Assembly: GCA_029204225.1 (NCBI GenBank)
Contig: CM055095.1
Span: forward strand, 43,176,223-43,240,222
Source of the DNA: Diphasiastrum complanatum
Taxonomy: Eukaryota; Streptophyta; Lycopodiopsida; Lycopodiales; Lycopodiaceae
Reading direction: 5' to 3'
Length of the DNA: 64,000 nt
Part shown: positions 1 through 11,697 of the stretch, one piece after another
Numbering within the stretch: the stretch's first letter is position 1
How the letters are laid out: the number at the start of each line of letters is the position of its first letter
Notes under the pieces: generated by a model
Databases searched by the model: none
What the model saw: only the letters and a program-made list of their open reading frames with translations
What the model was told of the DNA's origin: nothing
Position numbers and translations under genes: made by a program

Positions 1-460
1 TCTTTACAATATGCTCTTCACAATGGAGCTTACAATATGTTCACCCAAAAAAGGGGATCTTTCATCCAAATGGGAGCTTTGCTCAGCCTTTAGGAGAATT
101 ACAACTCACTCAAAAGAGCATTTGTCATCCACTTAAGGAGAAGTTTCATCCACTTAAGGAGAGTGTTCATCCAAGAATGGAGATTGTCAACAATAGGATT
201 GAAAAGAACATTGTTAGTATTGAATATGCACAAGCCTCACAATCACAAATGATTAGGTGTTATGATCTGATCCAAAATAGTTTCTTTTCAGCCTCTGATC
301 TTCAATAGACCTGAAATATGCTTTTGATCCACAAGTTCAACTCACAAAACAAAGGTTAGTAAGATTTGATCAACAAAGCAATGCAAAATCATGCTAGAAC
401 TTGATCAAACATCCAAATATCACCAAAAATGGAATACTTACTGTAAATAGAAGCCAACCA
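1..460 (-). other. Copia-1 internal leader, cut by window edge
   Basis: This is the sequence immediately inside the 5' LTR of a minus-strand Copia element, between the primer-binding site and where gag would begin. No open gag reading frame is visible, so it is untranslated leader or decayed sequence. It contains short direct repeats based on 'atccacttaaggag' near 128-165. The body of the element lies outside the window to the left. Assignment rests on the adjacent primer-binding site and LTR. Confidence 0.6.
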
Positions 461-472
461 GCTCTGATACCA
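461..472 (-). other. Primer-binding site of Copia-1
   Basis: The minus strand reads TGGTATCAGAGC directly against the LTR end. This is the usual plant Ty1/copia site complementary to the 3' end of initiator tRNA-Met, used to prime minus-strand cDNA synthesis. It fixes the orientation of the element and one border of the LTR. Confidence 0.85.
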
Positions 473-1127
473 TGTGAAAAATACAGATCCTAAGTGGATC
501 TAAACTCCAAGATCATTGGCTTGAATGCTTGCACTCCAAACTACATAAGCTAGGAATTGGCAACACATTCTATGCTACCTAGAATGCAAAGAACTTGATC
601 AAAAAGCATTTATCACAAATGGAAACTTCCATAAACATCAAGTGCGGCCCAAAATAGCATTATACAGTCCATAATACATCAGCCTATCACTTTTGGAAAG
701 CACCTAAGATCATACACAATAGCTTGAAGACAATACACACAACAATGCTCTCAATGGAGGAAGAAACAATGACAATGATCTATTGATCTCAATGAAGCAT
801 ACAAAAGGTTTCTCCAACCTGTTCTCCACGACTTCCCTACTATTTATGGATGAGGAAGATGACTCTCTCTCCTCTCTCTAGAAGGTACTTGACCCTAGAT
901 ATTCCCTATATAGGAAAAATAGCTAAAAATGGCTTATATGACCAAAATACATCAAAATGGTCTCATTTTGAAGGGTATGAAGTTTGACACTTCATCATAC
1001 TGAAAAAATACAGTAAATAAAAACATTGTGGCCTGGTTCACACGTGTGAAACTCCAGAACCAAAACTATTTACAATTTTAGCCAATTTAGGCCTCAAACT
1101 AGCTAGGAAATGTTGACAATTTTCACA
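473..1127 (-). repeat. LTR of Copia-1
   Basis: A 655-bp LTR, bounded on the plus strand by TGTGAAAA at 473 and TTTTCACA ending at 1127, so the ends are a short inverted repeat with TG...CA termini. The primer-binding site abuts it on the left, making this the 5' LTR of a minus-strand element. It contains the palindrome CACACGTGTG at 1039-1048, which recurs in the other Copia LTRs of the window. The element appears to have inserted at or near the left end of CACTA-1, because TNPA-like coding sequence starts within 30 bp. The partner LTR and target-site duplication are outside the window. Confidence 0.8.
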
Positions 1128-1154
1128 ATAATAACTACACTATATTATACACTA

Positions 1155-2224
1155 CTACTCCTCGTCAGAGGCACTAGTGTCGTCATCACCCTGACCCGTA
1201 GAGCGACATGCTCTACATCTGGAGTTGGCGCTGCATGTGCCTGCATAAACACAAACAACAAATACGACAATGGTAAATTTTCGACCAAAGATCAATCTAC
1301 TGATGATATATGCATATAAATAAATTTGATGAAGACAATCATGAATATAACTCACTATGGGGTGGTTGCCCTGATGAGCTAGCTTTGCCACCAAACCAGC
1401 GTATGAATCGCGAAATTCAATTTCATACTCGGCCTTCGATGGATAGCGTCCAAAGTCGTGAAGCTGTAAAAAAGAAAAAATGAATGACAAGTTAAAATTT
1501 TTACCATGAATTAAATTCATATGCGATGACAGTAAAGAATGCATTGTAGAATATAAATGAATTACATACCATTAGGGCCTGTAGGCCTACCTTTCCACTA
1601 GATCCTAACTTAGGATTCTCCATGCCAGGGGTAATCCTACTCACCGCAACCTCCTTCTGCAAGTGATATTTTTCTAGATCTTTGGCCTCATCCTTGTAGG
1701 CCTTCCAATCTGGCTTGGAACACCAGGCAGGTTTTGACTTGCCTGTCCAAAGTGTGCCCCGCACAACATTCCTCTTACGCCGAATCCATTTGCTCATATC
1801 TTTTGATATGGCTCCTGGATCGAACTCATTTTCTTGCTGGAATTCTTCCCGCAACTCCTACATAATCTTGGATTTTGATTCTCCAGGTTGATCACACCCT
1901 TTTTTAAAAAGTCTTGTTCCAAAATAATGAGAACATAACAAATGCAACTTATTAATAAAGTGGTCCCTTTCTCATCCCTCACTACATCCCCATCGACAGT
2001 TAAATTGTAGTGAGGGTTGGAGGATGATTCATCTGTGGCAGCGGGTGGAGATGAAGGGCCTGTTGTGGCGCCTTCTTATGTGTTAAAAGCATTTGCCTAA
2101 TAGCCACCCTTTGTTCTGGCGACATGGTACCAATCAAGCTAGCGGTGTAATCTTCATATACAGACCTAGATCGACGTCGTCCGCTACCACCGCCACTTCC
2201 ACTTCCACTCATGATTGTGTGCAA
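1155..2224 (-). pseudogene. TNPA-like (Transposase_24-like) accessory protein, exons 1-4, broken
   Basis: The product resembles the second protein of plant CACTA elements, expected to bind subterminal repeats. The model runs right to left. Exon 1 (about 2214-2000) starts MSGSGSG and has the motif MSPEQRVAIRQML. Exon 2 (about 1960-1570) has HYFGTRLF, then FDPGAISKDMSKWIRRKR and GKSKPAWCSKPDW, ending at donor GTATGT. Exon 3 (about 1463-1366) follows acceptor TTTTTTACAG and reads HDFGRYPSKAEYEIEF. The last exon ends in the acidic tail DDDTSASDEE. An in-frame TAG at 1858-1860 breaks exon 2. The same order of motifs occurs at 18898-19927, which supports the exon model. The Transposase_24 assignment is from memory of family pattern, not a search. 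Confidence 0.65.
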
Positions 2225-2865
2225 CCTGCAGATGCTGAACAGACAAATAAATCATGAAATGAATTCTATCATATGTTGGACAATAATTATTTAGTCGAAG
2301 ATCTGAAAATTGACAAATTCACATCATGAAAAGATTGTGAACCCAACAATATAAGGACTAACTTAAAACTTTCAAACACTCCAAGCTTGAAACAATGGGA
2401 CAAAAAACTTGAATAATGTAATGGTATTGAATAACTTCCACTAACAACATTCTCTCCATGAAATAAGAACCAATTACATTCTGCTTTGCAAATATGTCAT
2501 AACTTGTCCAATGCATACTATCAACAATCAATCACACCACCATCACCACTTGACCAAATTCCTCAAGACAACTAGCTATCCACAAAAGAAATCTTTGTTG
2601 TTAATCTACTCCTTTATGACAATCATTTTTTGCATCAAGCATGCACACTATGGAACTAAAATTTCTCCCTACCACCAAGCAACAACAATATTCATATCTA
2701 CAATGTCATGACCAATCCAAAAAAGAATTACAAATGACTTTATCCTCTTGATTGTAAAAAAATGCTTATCAAACTTCAAATATGTGAACATTCTTATGAA
2801 AAAAAAAAGTCTCGCACATTTGAAATACTTTACTAGAAATTGAATGTTTTGACGGATGTTTGTGT
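2225..2865. promoter_or_regulatory. Divergent intergenic region between TNPA-like gene and TNP2
   Basis: This non-coding, AT-rich stretch lies between the minus-strand TNPA-like start and the first recognisable plus-strand TNP2 sequence, so it is the likely bidirectional promoter of CACTA-1. The duplicated version at 4029-4380 lacks about 305 bp corresponding to roughly 2313-2617, suggesting that part is dispensable or that the second copy is damaged. I see no single convincing TATA box. Function is inferred from position only. Confidence 0.45.
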
Positions 2866-3404
2866 AGCTCATCAGACGGAGAATCTAGTGATGAAGGCAT
2901 AAATGTCAACAAAGTAAATCAATATACCATATCCTACAATGATTTTTTCAAGTTAACTATTACCGATTTTTGCAAGAAACAACGTACTTACAATTTTTTG
3001 TAGGCCAATTATTATCAAGAATGAATGTCGTGAACCTGCGTCAGATGCGACAGGCAAGTGTTCTGTCAAAGATGCATTGTCAATGCTCACTTGTGGAAGT
3101 ATGGAAGAGGAGCGGATGGTCACACATCAAATCCAGAAGAGATTGAGGTTTGCTTTAAAAGCTAACACACTTATGGCATTTATTATATTTTTTTAAATAC
3201 TAGGATATCTAGGTAACCGTTGACTTGTTTAAATGACACATTCTCTATCGATTTGTTTAGACACACCATCGAATGCCATTACATGGTCTTGATCCATCCG
3301 TATTAAATTCCAAATGAAGAAAAATCTTGATACAAATGAGAAAACAAAGAATGAAAAAAATAGAAGAAGGCGCTAGTGGATTGCCACTAGATCCTAACTT
3401 AGAT
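2866..3404 (+). pseudogene. Truncated TNP2 5' segment in unit a
   Basis: This is the plus-strand start of TNP2, left behind by the internal duplication. A serine/aspartate-rich first segment (SSDGESSDEGINVNK) is followed by a cysteine-containing segment with LWKYGRGADGH near 3080-3125, the Transpos_assoc-like N-terminal domain, and by the beginning of the next exon near 3265. The sequence then runs into unit b instead of the rest of TNP2, so this copy has no transposase core. Confidence 0.6.
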
Positions 3405-4028
3405 CCTACCTTTCCACTAGATCCTAACTTAGGATTCTCCATGCCAGGGGTAATCCTACTCACTGCAACCTCCTTCTGCAAGCGATATTTTTCTAGATCT
3501 TTGGCCTCATCCTTGTAGGCCTTCCAATCTGGCTTGGAACACCAGGCAGGTTTTGATTTGCCTGTCCAAAGTGTGCCCCGTACGACATTCCTCTTACGTC
3601 AAATCCATTTGCTCATATCTTTTGATATGGCTCCTGGATCGAACTCATTTTCTTGCGGGAATTCTTCCCGCAACTCCTAAATAATCCTGGATTTTGATTC
3701 TCCAGGTTGATCACACCCTTTTTTAAAAAGTCTTGTTCCAAAATAATGATAACATAACAAATTATCAATAATGCAACTTATTAATAAAGTGGTCTCTTTC
3801 TCATCCCCCACTACATCCCCATCGGCAGTTAAATTGTAGTGAGGGTTGGAGGATGATTCATCTGTGGCAGCGGGTGGAGATGAAGGCCTTCTGCGGCACC
3901 TTCTTCTGTGTTAAAAGCATTTGCCTAATAGCCACCCTTTGTTCGGGCGACATGGTACCAATCAAGCTAGCGGTGTAATCTTCATATACAGACCTAGATC
4001 GATGTCGTCCGCTTCCACTTCCACTCAT
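3405..4028 (-). pseudogene. Second, partial TNPA-like remnant in unit b
   Basis: A copy of TNPA-like exons 2 and 1 produced by the internal duplication. Exon 1 starts MSGSGSG at 4028 and keeps MSPEQRVAIRQML. In exon 2 a stop (TGA) replaces the codon after MSKWI near 3600, where unit a has an arginine. Downstream the frame ends in duplicated PKLGSSG sequence at the unit junction. Exons 3 and 4 are absent because the next DNA is unit a. It cannot make a full protein. Confidence 0.7.
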
Positions 4029-4905
4029 GGTTGTGTGCAACCTGCAGATGCTAGACAAATAAATTATGAAATGAATTCTATCATATGTTGGACAATAATT
4101 ATTTAGTCGAAGATCTGAAAATCGACTTTATGACAATCATTTCTTGCATCAAGCATGCACACTATGGAATTAAAATTTCTCCCTACCACCAAGCAACAAC
4201 AATATTCATATCTACAATGTCATGACCAATCCAAAAAAGAATTATAAATGACTTTATCCTCTTGATTGTAAAAAAATGCTTATCAAACTTCAAATATGTG
4301 AACATTCTTATGAAAAAAAAAAAGTCTCACACATTTGAAATACTTTACTAGAAATTGAATGTTTTGACGGATGTTTGTGTAGCTCATCAGATGGAGAATC
4401 TAGTGACGAAGGCATAAATGTCAACAAAGTAAATCAAGATACCATATCCTACAATGATTTTTTCAGGTTAACTATTACCGATTTTTGCAAGAAACAATAT
4501 ACTTACAATTTTTTGTAGGCCAATTATTATCAAGAACGAATGTCATGCACCTGCATCAGATGCGACAGGCAAGTGTTTCGTCAAAGATGCACTGTCAATG
4601 CTCACTTGTGGAAGTATGGAAGAGGAGCGGATGGTCACACATCAAATCCAGAAGAGATTGAGGTTTGCTTTAAAAGCTAACACACTTATGGCATTTATTA
4701 TATTTTTTTAAATACTAGGATATCTAGGTAACCGTTGACTTGTTTAAATGACACATTCTCTGTCAATTTGTTTAGACACACCATCGAATGCCATTACATG
4801 GTCTTGATCCATCCGTATTAAATTCCAAACGAAGAAAAGTCTTGATACAATTGAGGGAACAAAGAATGAAACAAATAGAAGAAGGTGCTAGTGGATTGCT
4901 GCAAC
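3405..4905. repeat. Internal tandem duplication of CACTA-1, unit b
   Basis: Direct repeat of unit a, offset by 1,819 bp on the left and by 1,514 bp to the right of an internal deletion near 4110-4130. It carries the TNP2 5' segment that is continuous with the rest of TNP2. Identity with unit a is high, with scattered point differences, so this duplication is older than the 8.3-kb duplication in which both copies carry it. Confidence 0.8.
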
Positions 4906-7900
4906 ATCTAATGAGGAAGACAGTTGCAGTTGATGATAATGATACTGAGGTACTACACGATGAAGCAATGCATGACTTGTTTCAATCATATTTTACAACC
5001 AACAATGAACGTGCACACTCAACGGGTGGAGAGAACATGGATGAAAGTGAAGAGTTGCATGATGATGAAAATGAAATATTACTACGCAAAAAAGCCGACA
5101 CTCCCTTATAAATGCATTATACTGTTTGTTAGAATTTAGGGTTATGCATTCATTTTTACAAACACAATATTCGTTTTTAGTCTATTACAAAAAATACTTC
5201 CAAAAGACAATGTGATGCCGAGAACGCAAAAATAAGCTCGAAACATGTTGAGCAAGCTTGGAATGGATTACGAAAAGATTCATGGTTGTCCAAGTGACCA
5301 CATTTTATATAGGGGTGTGCATTCAGAGAAAGATCAATGTCCAACGTGTGGCACATCACCATGTAGAACAGTCGTTTAAGGATCGAGTGTGCCACAAAAA
5401 GTGTTACGTCATTTTCCTATCATTCCACGACTGCAACGTTTGTTTTGATGCAGGTCTTTGGCACAACTAGTAGATTGGCATATTAAGAATTGATCTATAG
5501 ATGATGTTATGCGGGTACCAAGTGACTCACCTGCATGGAAACATATTGATGAGCAATGGTCCGAGGTCAAAAATGAACCTCGTCATTTACAATTTGGTTT
5601 AGCACACGTGGCCAGTTGTTCTTGTTAATTATAATAAACGTGGGTGAATCTGTATAGAAACATATAATTGGTGCAAAGGACAGTGTTGCAGCACGTCAAG
5701 ACTTGGAGATGGCTAAGGTGAAGAGACCTTATTGGATTCAAAATGATGAAAGTGGAATGACAAGTACTTCTAGCGTGCCATGGATTCTAAAAGCGGGAGA
5801 GTCTCACATGTAAAAAATGTCATAAGACGAAAAAGAACTCCAACTGGCTATGCACATTCCTTGTGCAGCCATTAGAGGAGTTCTAAATCCAAAAAAGACC
5901 CTTTGTAAAGATACTTTTTATATTTTTTCTCAAATTTTGCTTACACATGGACCAATCAAAACACTCAAATTTGAAATCTACGTAACGTAGCTCATTTAAA
6001 TTAAAAAATGTTTTCTTAATAATGTTATAATTCGGCGCCGGGGGCAGCCCACAAACATGACATGTTATTCATAGTATAATATGCAATTATCATTTAAAAT
6101 AGCATAACTTTTTAACCGTAGCTCTGATTGAGATGAAAATTATATCGTTGGAAAGTGCTCGACGAGAGCTTTCCAATGGTACCTAGGTGACCTACTTTTG
6201 AGCTACCGTTCAAAAGTTATGGCTGACCAAAATTTTAGACCCCAAAAAAAAAAGTCCACATAGCTCTCTCGTGCGCGGATAGAGTACCCTCTCACTGAGA
6301 GGGTACTCTATCCTTGCACAAGAGAGATATGTGGAGTTTTTCTTTTTTTTTTGGTCTGAAACTTTGGCCGGCCATAACTTTTGAATGATAGCTTGGAAGT
6401 AGGCAATGTAGGCACCATTGAAAACCTCTCGTTGAGCACTTTCCAACAGTATAATTTTCGTCTCAATCAGAGCTATGGTTAAAAAGTTATGCTATTTTAA
6501 ATGAACTACAAATGGTAATGTACATAGAATGGTTAAGCATCGAAACTAGTGTGGGAAGAAATGAAAAAAATTTGGGCAGAAAATGAATTTATTTTGGTAA
6601 TTGACATTAATAAACTTTGTCAATCTACGTGGCATTCCTTAAAGAGTCTTTCTTGGATTCAGAATTCTTCTAATGTCTTTCACCAAAGTGGATTAAAATC
6701 TCACGATTGGCTAAAGATGTTGCAATTCATTTTTTCGATTGCTATTCGAGGTTACTTAGGAGACAATCTACAAAGTACTCTGTACAAATTAGCATCAATT
6801 GTCAAGTATCTACAAAACTCATTTGTGACTAGGGACATTAAGATAGACATGACAATACAGAACCAAATGCATCATGTTATTTGTACATTAATATTTTATG
6901 TAATGTTTATCTTGTAGGTGGATCACCTCAAAGGAGATCAAATGGAGTGAATTGCATTCGAAACAACAAGAAATGATTGAAACTATGTGCTTGCTAGAAA
7001 GAGATTTTCTGACTTCTTTCATGGATATACAAGTTTATGTACTTGTGCATTTGGTTGATGAAATTTCCATCGTCGGGCCAGTGCACATTAGATGGATGTT
7101 CTACCTTGAGCATTTTATGAAAGTTCTAAAAGACTTTGTGAGACAAAAGGCAAGGCCATAAGATAGCATCGCAGAAGGTTGGCTTGTTCAAGAATTATTG
7201 TTTTACACCACATAATATTCCTTACAAATACACCCTAGGGCGCCAAAGTTACGGCATACTGAAGAGGACGAGCGCGTCAAAGGTGAATTACATCAAGGAA
7301 AAGGAGTAAGAAAAATGTCTATGTCGTTACGAGAAAAAATTGGCACTTTCATTTTATACAATTGCGAAAGAATGGACACGAAGAAGCCTTGAGACGAAAC
7401 AGGAGAAGGAACAGGATGGTGACTCGCCATTTGCATGAAAATGACGAGCCATTAAACAATGACCTTCTCGATGCGCATGTGAATGGATCTATGATACTCT
7501 TGAAAAAGCAATGGAATATAGTAAACACGTGATAGAACAAGAGTGGGAATTCACTTGCAATTATTCATGGCATGTAAGTAATGTTTTAATTTTAAAAGGG
7601 TAATATAAATTTGTTTATTAAGTTTTTTCTAGCTCAAAGTCCTAAACCCTAGAATGTTCAAGATATGTTGTGCTAAATTTTCAAGATATGTTGTGCCAAT
7701 ACAAAACATACAATGTCATGTGGGCATACGGATATCACTTTCGTGTTGAGGGCATTGACACCAAAAGAAGCACATATGATTGTGGCATAATGGCAAACTT
7801 TCAATAGAAGAGTTGTCTAATGCATGCGACACAAACATCATTTCAGGTGACCTAGGCTATGTCGGCACACTTCAACATATTTATGAGGTCGACTATGGAA

Positions 7901-8446
7901 GTAATGGAAAATACTTGATCTTTGATGTGAAATGTTTCAAAGACTTTTTTGTTCGATCGCTTTGAACACAAATTGTGATCACATTGTGCACTGATTTTAT
8001 TTGTCAATTGTAGATCATACTTCATCCGGATCGATTATCCCCTCAGTGATTATATGTTGTCCAACCCAATACAAGATCACGACATATATTTCAAGACAAA
8101 GATCTTGCATCAAATATGTCAAACGACTTGCACGAGAAATCGGAAATCGATCCAAAACCCTTGATCGAGCAAGAAATCCAAGTTCCATTTGATGCTGAAA
8201 TCATTGAAGAAGAGATCGCAAATGAAAATATGAACGTAGAAAGGAAATCGCCGATGAGAATGCCACGTTTCGATGAAGAATGGCCAGAGGAATAAAGTGA
8301 TGATGAAGATTATCATAACTCTTATACTCATGGGCGAAGAAATTTATGATTGCAATTAGAATTGGATTCAGATGAGTGTATGGACTTAGATAATGACGAG
8401 AATGAGACACTATTTGATGAGCAATGTAATGAGAATATTGACTTAT
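4381..8446 (+). pseudogene. TNP2 transposase of CACTA-1 (Transposase_21), degraded
   Basis: Decayed transposase of a CACTA element. Recognisable segments in order: an N-terminal Transpos_assoc-like domain near 4540-4665 (MSCTCIRCDRQV); an acidic linker 4788-5111 ending in LLRKKADTPLY; the Transposase_21 core from 5262 with MDYEKIHGCPSDHILYRG and CPTCGTSPC, then VPQKVLRHFPIIPRLQRLF and VPSDSPAWKHIDEQW (about 5510-5560). It continues with KDSVAARQDLEMAKVKRP (about 5675) and GLKSHDWLKMLQFIFS (6690-6740). A DUF4218-like part at 6950-7160 has GPVHIRWMFYLEHFM and VRQKARP, and a DUF4216-like part at 7840-7965 has GYVGTLQHIYEVDYG. An acidic tail follows to about 8446. Introns, several frameshifts, a stop after RLQRLF and a foldback insertion at 6091-6503 interrupt it. 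Domain names are from known family patterns. Confidence 0.8.
6091..6503. repeat. Foldback (MITE-like) long inverted repeat inside TNP2
   Basis: Two arms of about 200 bp are imperfect reverse complements. The left arm starts CATTTAAAATAGCATAAC at 6091 and the right arm ends with GTTATGCTATTTTAAATG at 6503. The centre is a perfect 18-bp dyad, 6278-6295 against 6297-6314, around one base. By eye the arms match at roughly 80-85 percent. The element interrupts TNP2 between recognisable coding blocks, so it is probably an inserted foldback element or MITE, although placement in an intron is possible. I could not define a target-site duplication. The same structure is present at 60064-60476. Confidence 0.85.
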
Positions 8447-9708
<1,262 letters not shown>

Positions 9709-9805
9709 TCTCAATTTCTTTTCTCAAAACAAAAAATTGAAACCAAAAATCAAAGTCAACTCATTCTCTGTCTCTTTCATTCTCAATTTCTCTCTCACAA
9801 ATTCA

Positions 9806-10125
9806 ATCACTCACACACACACACACTCTTTAAAATCAAATGTCACAATTTTTTTTACACACACACACTCTCTGTTTCTTTCTATCTAGCTATTTATCTC
9901 TCTCCCTATCTATCTATCTATCTATTTATCTCTTTCTATCTATCTATCAATCTAAAATATGTAAAATCAACTAAATTAATAAATGAAAACCTCCAAAATA
10001 TGAATCTCCAAGCTCCCCAAGCTCCAAGCTCCAAGCTCTGCAAGTTCCCAACTCTCGAAGCTCCCCAAGCTCCAAGCTCCCCAAGCTCTCCAAGCTCCAA
10101 GCTCCTCAACCTCCTCCACTTCCAA
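9806..10125 (+). repeat. Mixed simple repeats: CA, TATC and CAAGCTCC
   Basis: Short (CA)n runs near 9812-9826 and 9858-9871 are followed by TATC-rich sequence at about 9885-9950, then an irregular array of CAAGCTCC-type 7-8-bp units at about 10008-10115. The region lies just inside the subterminal repeats of CACTA-1 and belongs to its 3' non-coding part. The second copy of the window ends inside the CAAGCTCC array. Confidence 0.85.
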
Positions 10126-10190
10126 GCACCAAGATTTCTCTGGAAAGGTAGCGCGAAAATGGAGGTCGTGGGAAGCTATACAAACACAGT

Positions 10191-10570
10191 GTCGGAATCC
10201 GACATCCATAGGATCCATTGAATTTCGACATAATTTTTAGAACTTAAAATGTCCAATCATCGACACGGATTGCTGATCTGGATGTCAGAATCTGACATAT
10301 TTAAAAATGTGTCGGATTCCGGCATCCAACTAGGATGCCAGCTCAAAGAAAGTTTGCCACATGGCACCCACGTCGGATGTCAAAATTTGTCACAGATTTT
10401 ATATGTCAAATTCCGACATCCAATTTAAAATTCTATTCCCATCAGCTATAGGAGGCAGCAGGAGTTTGTTTTTACGGGGATTTGACAAAGGTGTCACATA
10501 GCGACATGTCGGATTTCGACATTTAATGGGATTTTCCGAAATTTGTCACAACCACATGTCGGAATGAGCG
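10191..10570. repeat. CACTA-1 3' subterminal repeats
   Basis: At least seven copies of a motif related to GTCGGAATCCGACATCC occur in both orientations, at about 10191, 10281, 10311, 10372, 10403, 10503 and 10553. Many are themselves inverted repeats (TCGGAATCCGA). Clustered subterminal motifs next to the terminal inverted repeat are typical of CACTA elements, where they are the binding sites of the TNPA protein. The same motif family marks CACTA-2 at 15745-16110 and near 18300-18380. Confidence 0.8.
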
Positions 10571-10572
10571 CG

Positions 10573-10585
10573 TTTTGTAGTAGTG
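10573..10585 (-). repeat. CACTA-1 right terminal inverted repeat
   Basis: TTTTGTAGTAGTG is the reverse complement of CACTACTACAAAA, matching the CACTA consensus end. The element therefore ends at 10585, and the following ATG would be the 3-bp target duplication, which cannot be checked because the left end is missing. The adjacent inner sequence ACATGTCGGAATGAGCGCG resembles the decayed left end of CACTA-2 near 15745. Confidence 0.8.
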
Positions 10586-11697
10586 ATGGAGGATTTCATG
10601 TCCTCAGAGAATAGTCTCATATTTTTCCTTATCTCGCTTCTCACTCTTCATGCAAGCTTGTCAACATTGTGGCCTCTCCCAAGATGGGCTTCATAGATGT
10701 TGTTGCTGATCCCACATATGGTGACCTACTGCCTTGCTCTACCTTCACACCAGGGGAAGTGGCAGGGGTGGCAACAATACAAGAAAAGGAATAGAACTAC
10801 CCCAATAGACACCCTACTGATGCTTTCCTTTCCCTAGTAACTAAGACTTATGCCACCTTGCATCGACACTTTTGAGGAATTTCTTTGGATGTGTTCACGT
10901 CGAGCAGGAGAGTGTCAAGGTATTCCAAGTTCTATTCTCGTGGCGTTTTTCTAACAACATATTTTTATTGCCTTGTAACATGCTCAGGCCTTGTCAATCC
11001 TACTACGGGCGATGATGGTTGGGTCTGCTTCATCTCATCTCCCTTCATTAGCCGACTCACTACCTCTACGATTTTCTGATTTGATGCAGTCAGTTGGCAG
11101 AGTCTCGCTGATACCCTCATAAATTTTGAACTTTTTTTAAAGCTGGGATCTAAACTAATCTTAGTTGTTGTGCAATCTTTGCTCTTGTTTGAGCTTGGGT
11201 TTTGTCAAACTTTTCCTTGGGGATGTATATATATTTCTCATCATTGTACCTATTGATTTTTTTAATAAATAAATGCACCACTGTGTTTCTTCTTGGTTCC
11301 AACATATCTCCCAAAGGTATACATAAGATTTTTAAAAGAAGTCCTAGATTTCATTGTGTCATTGTGTTGCCACATCAGATTGAACCCGCATGCCCAGAAT
11401 CTATAAATTCAAAACATACCACGGTTATATAACTTATGGCGTTATCTTCCACGATGGACTTATCCCCGCGCGATTAACAGGTCAAAATTAGCCCCCCGCG
11501 CTTTCACAAACTATATATTCAAATCTTTCGATTAACGCTCTTGCTGTTGCGTGTTCTTTCTGGTACTCGTGTGCCATCAGTGTTTTATTTCCTTCTTGTG
11601 TGTCTACCTCATCGCTATTTCTGCAGCCGTCTAGTTTGTAGTTTTTATAACATTTTCCTTACCTGACCATCTTCTTTCTTTTTCTATTATTTTTCAG
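10586..11697. other. Host or old-repeat DNA right of CACTA-1, no gene recognised
   Basis: No protein family is recognisable. An open stretch at 10885-11079 lacks motifs. Part of the region (11058-11340) is a dispersed repeat related to about 30327-30582. From about 11640 the sequence becomes T-rich and ends in a TTTTTCAG-like tract just before the 1.4-kb dispersed repeat. Confidence 0.5.
11125..11340 (+). repeat. Dispersed repeat, inverted relative to 30362-30582
   Basis: The phrase GCTCTTGTTTGAGCTTG near 11188 and its flanks reappear in reverse complement near 30500. The block just upstream (11058-11105, TTTTCTGATTTGATGCAG) matches 30327-30372 in direct orientation. The repeat family therefore differs between its two copies by a local inversion. 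The family is unknown to me. Confidence 0.65.

Larger units (their letters stand above)
1586..3404. repeat. Internal tandem duplication of CACTA-1, unit a
   Basis: A 1,819-bp unit holding TNPA-like exons 2-1 (minus), the divergent intergenic region and the 5' part of TNP2 (plus). It is followed directly by unit b. The join lies in the phrase CCTACCTTTCCACTAGATCC, found at 1586 and again at 3405. Unit a retains the full intergenic region, whereas unit b lacks about 305 bp of it. Confidence 0.8.

Noticed and set aside
1150-1161. CACTACTACTCC as the left terminal inverted repeat of CACTA-1
   Set aside because: Nine bases agree with the right TIR, but the match stops there, no subterminal motifs follow, and the word overlaps the stop codon and acidic C-terminus of the TNPA-like gene.
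10885-11079. Small gene candidate
   Set aside because: No motif, no splice context and no paired copy that preserves the frame.
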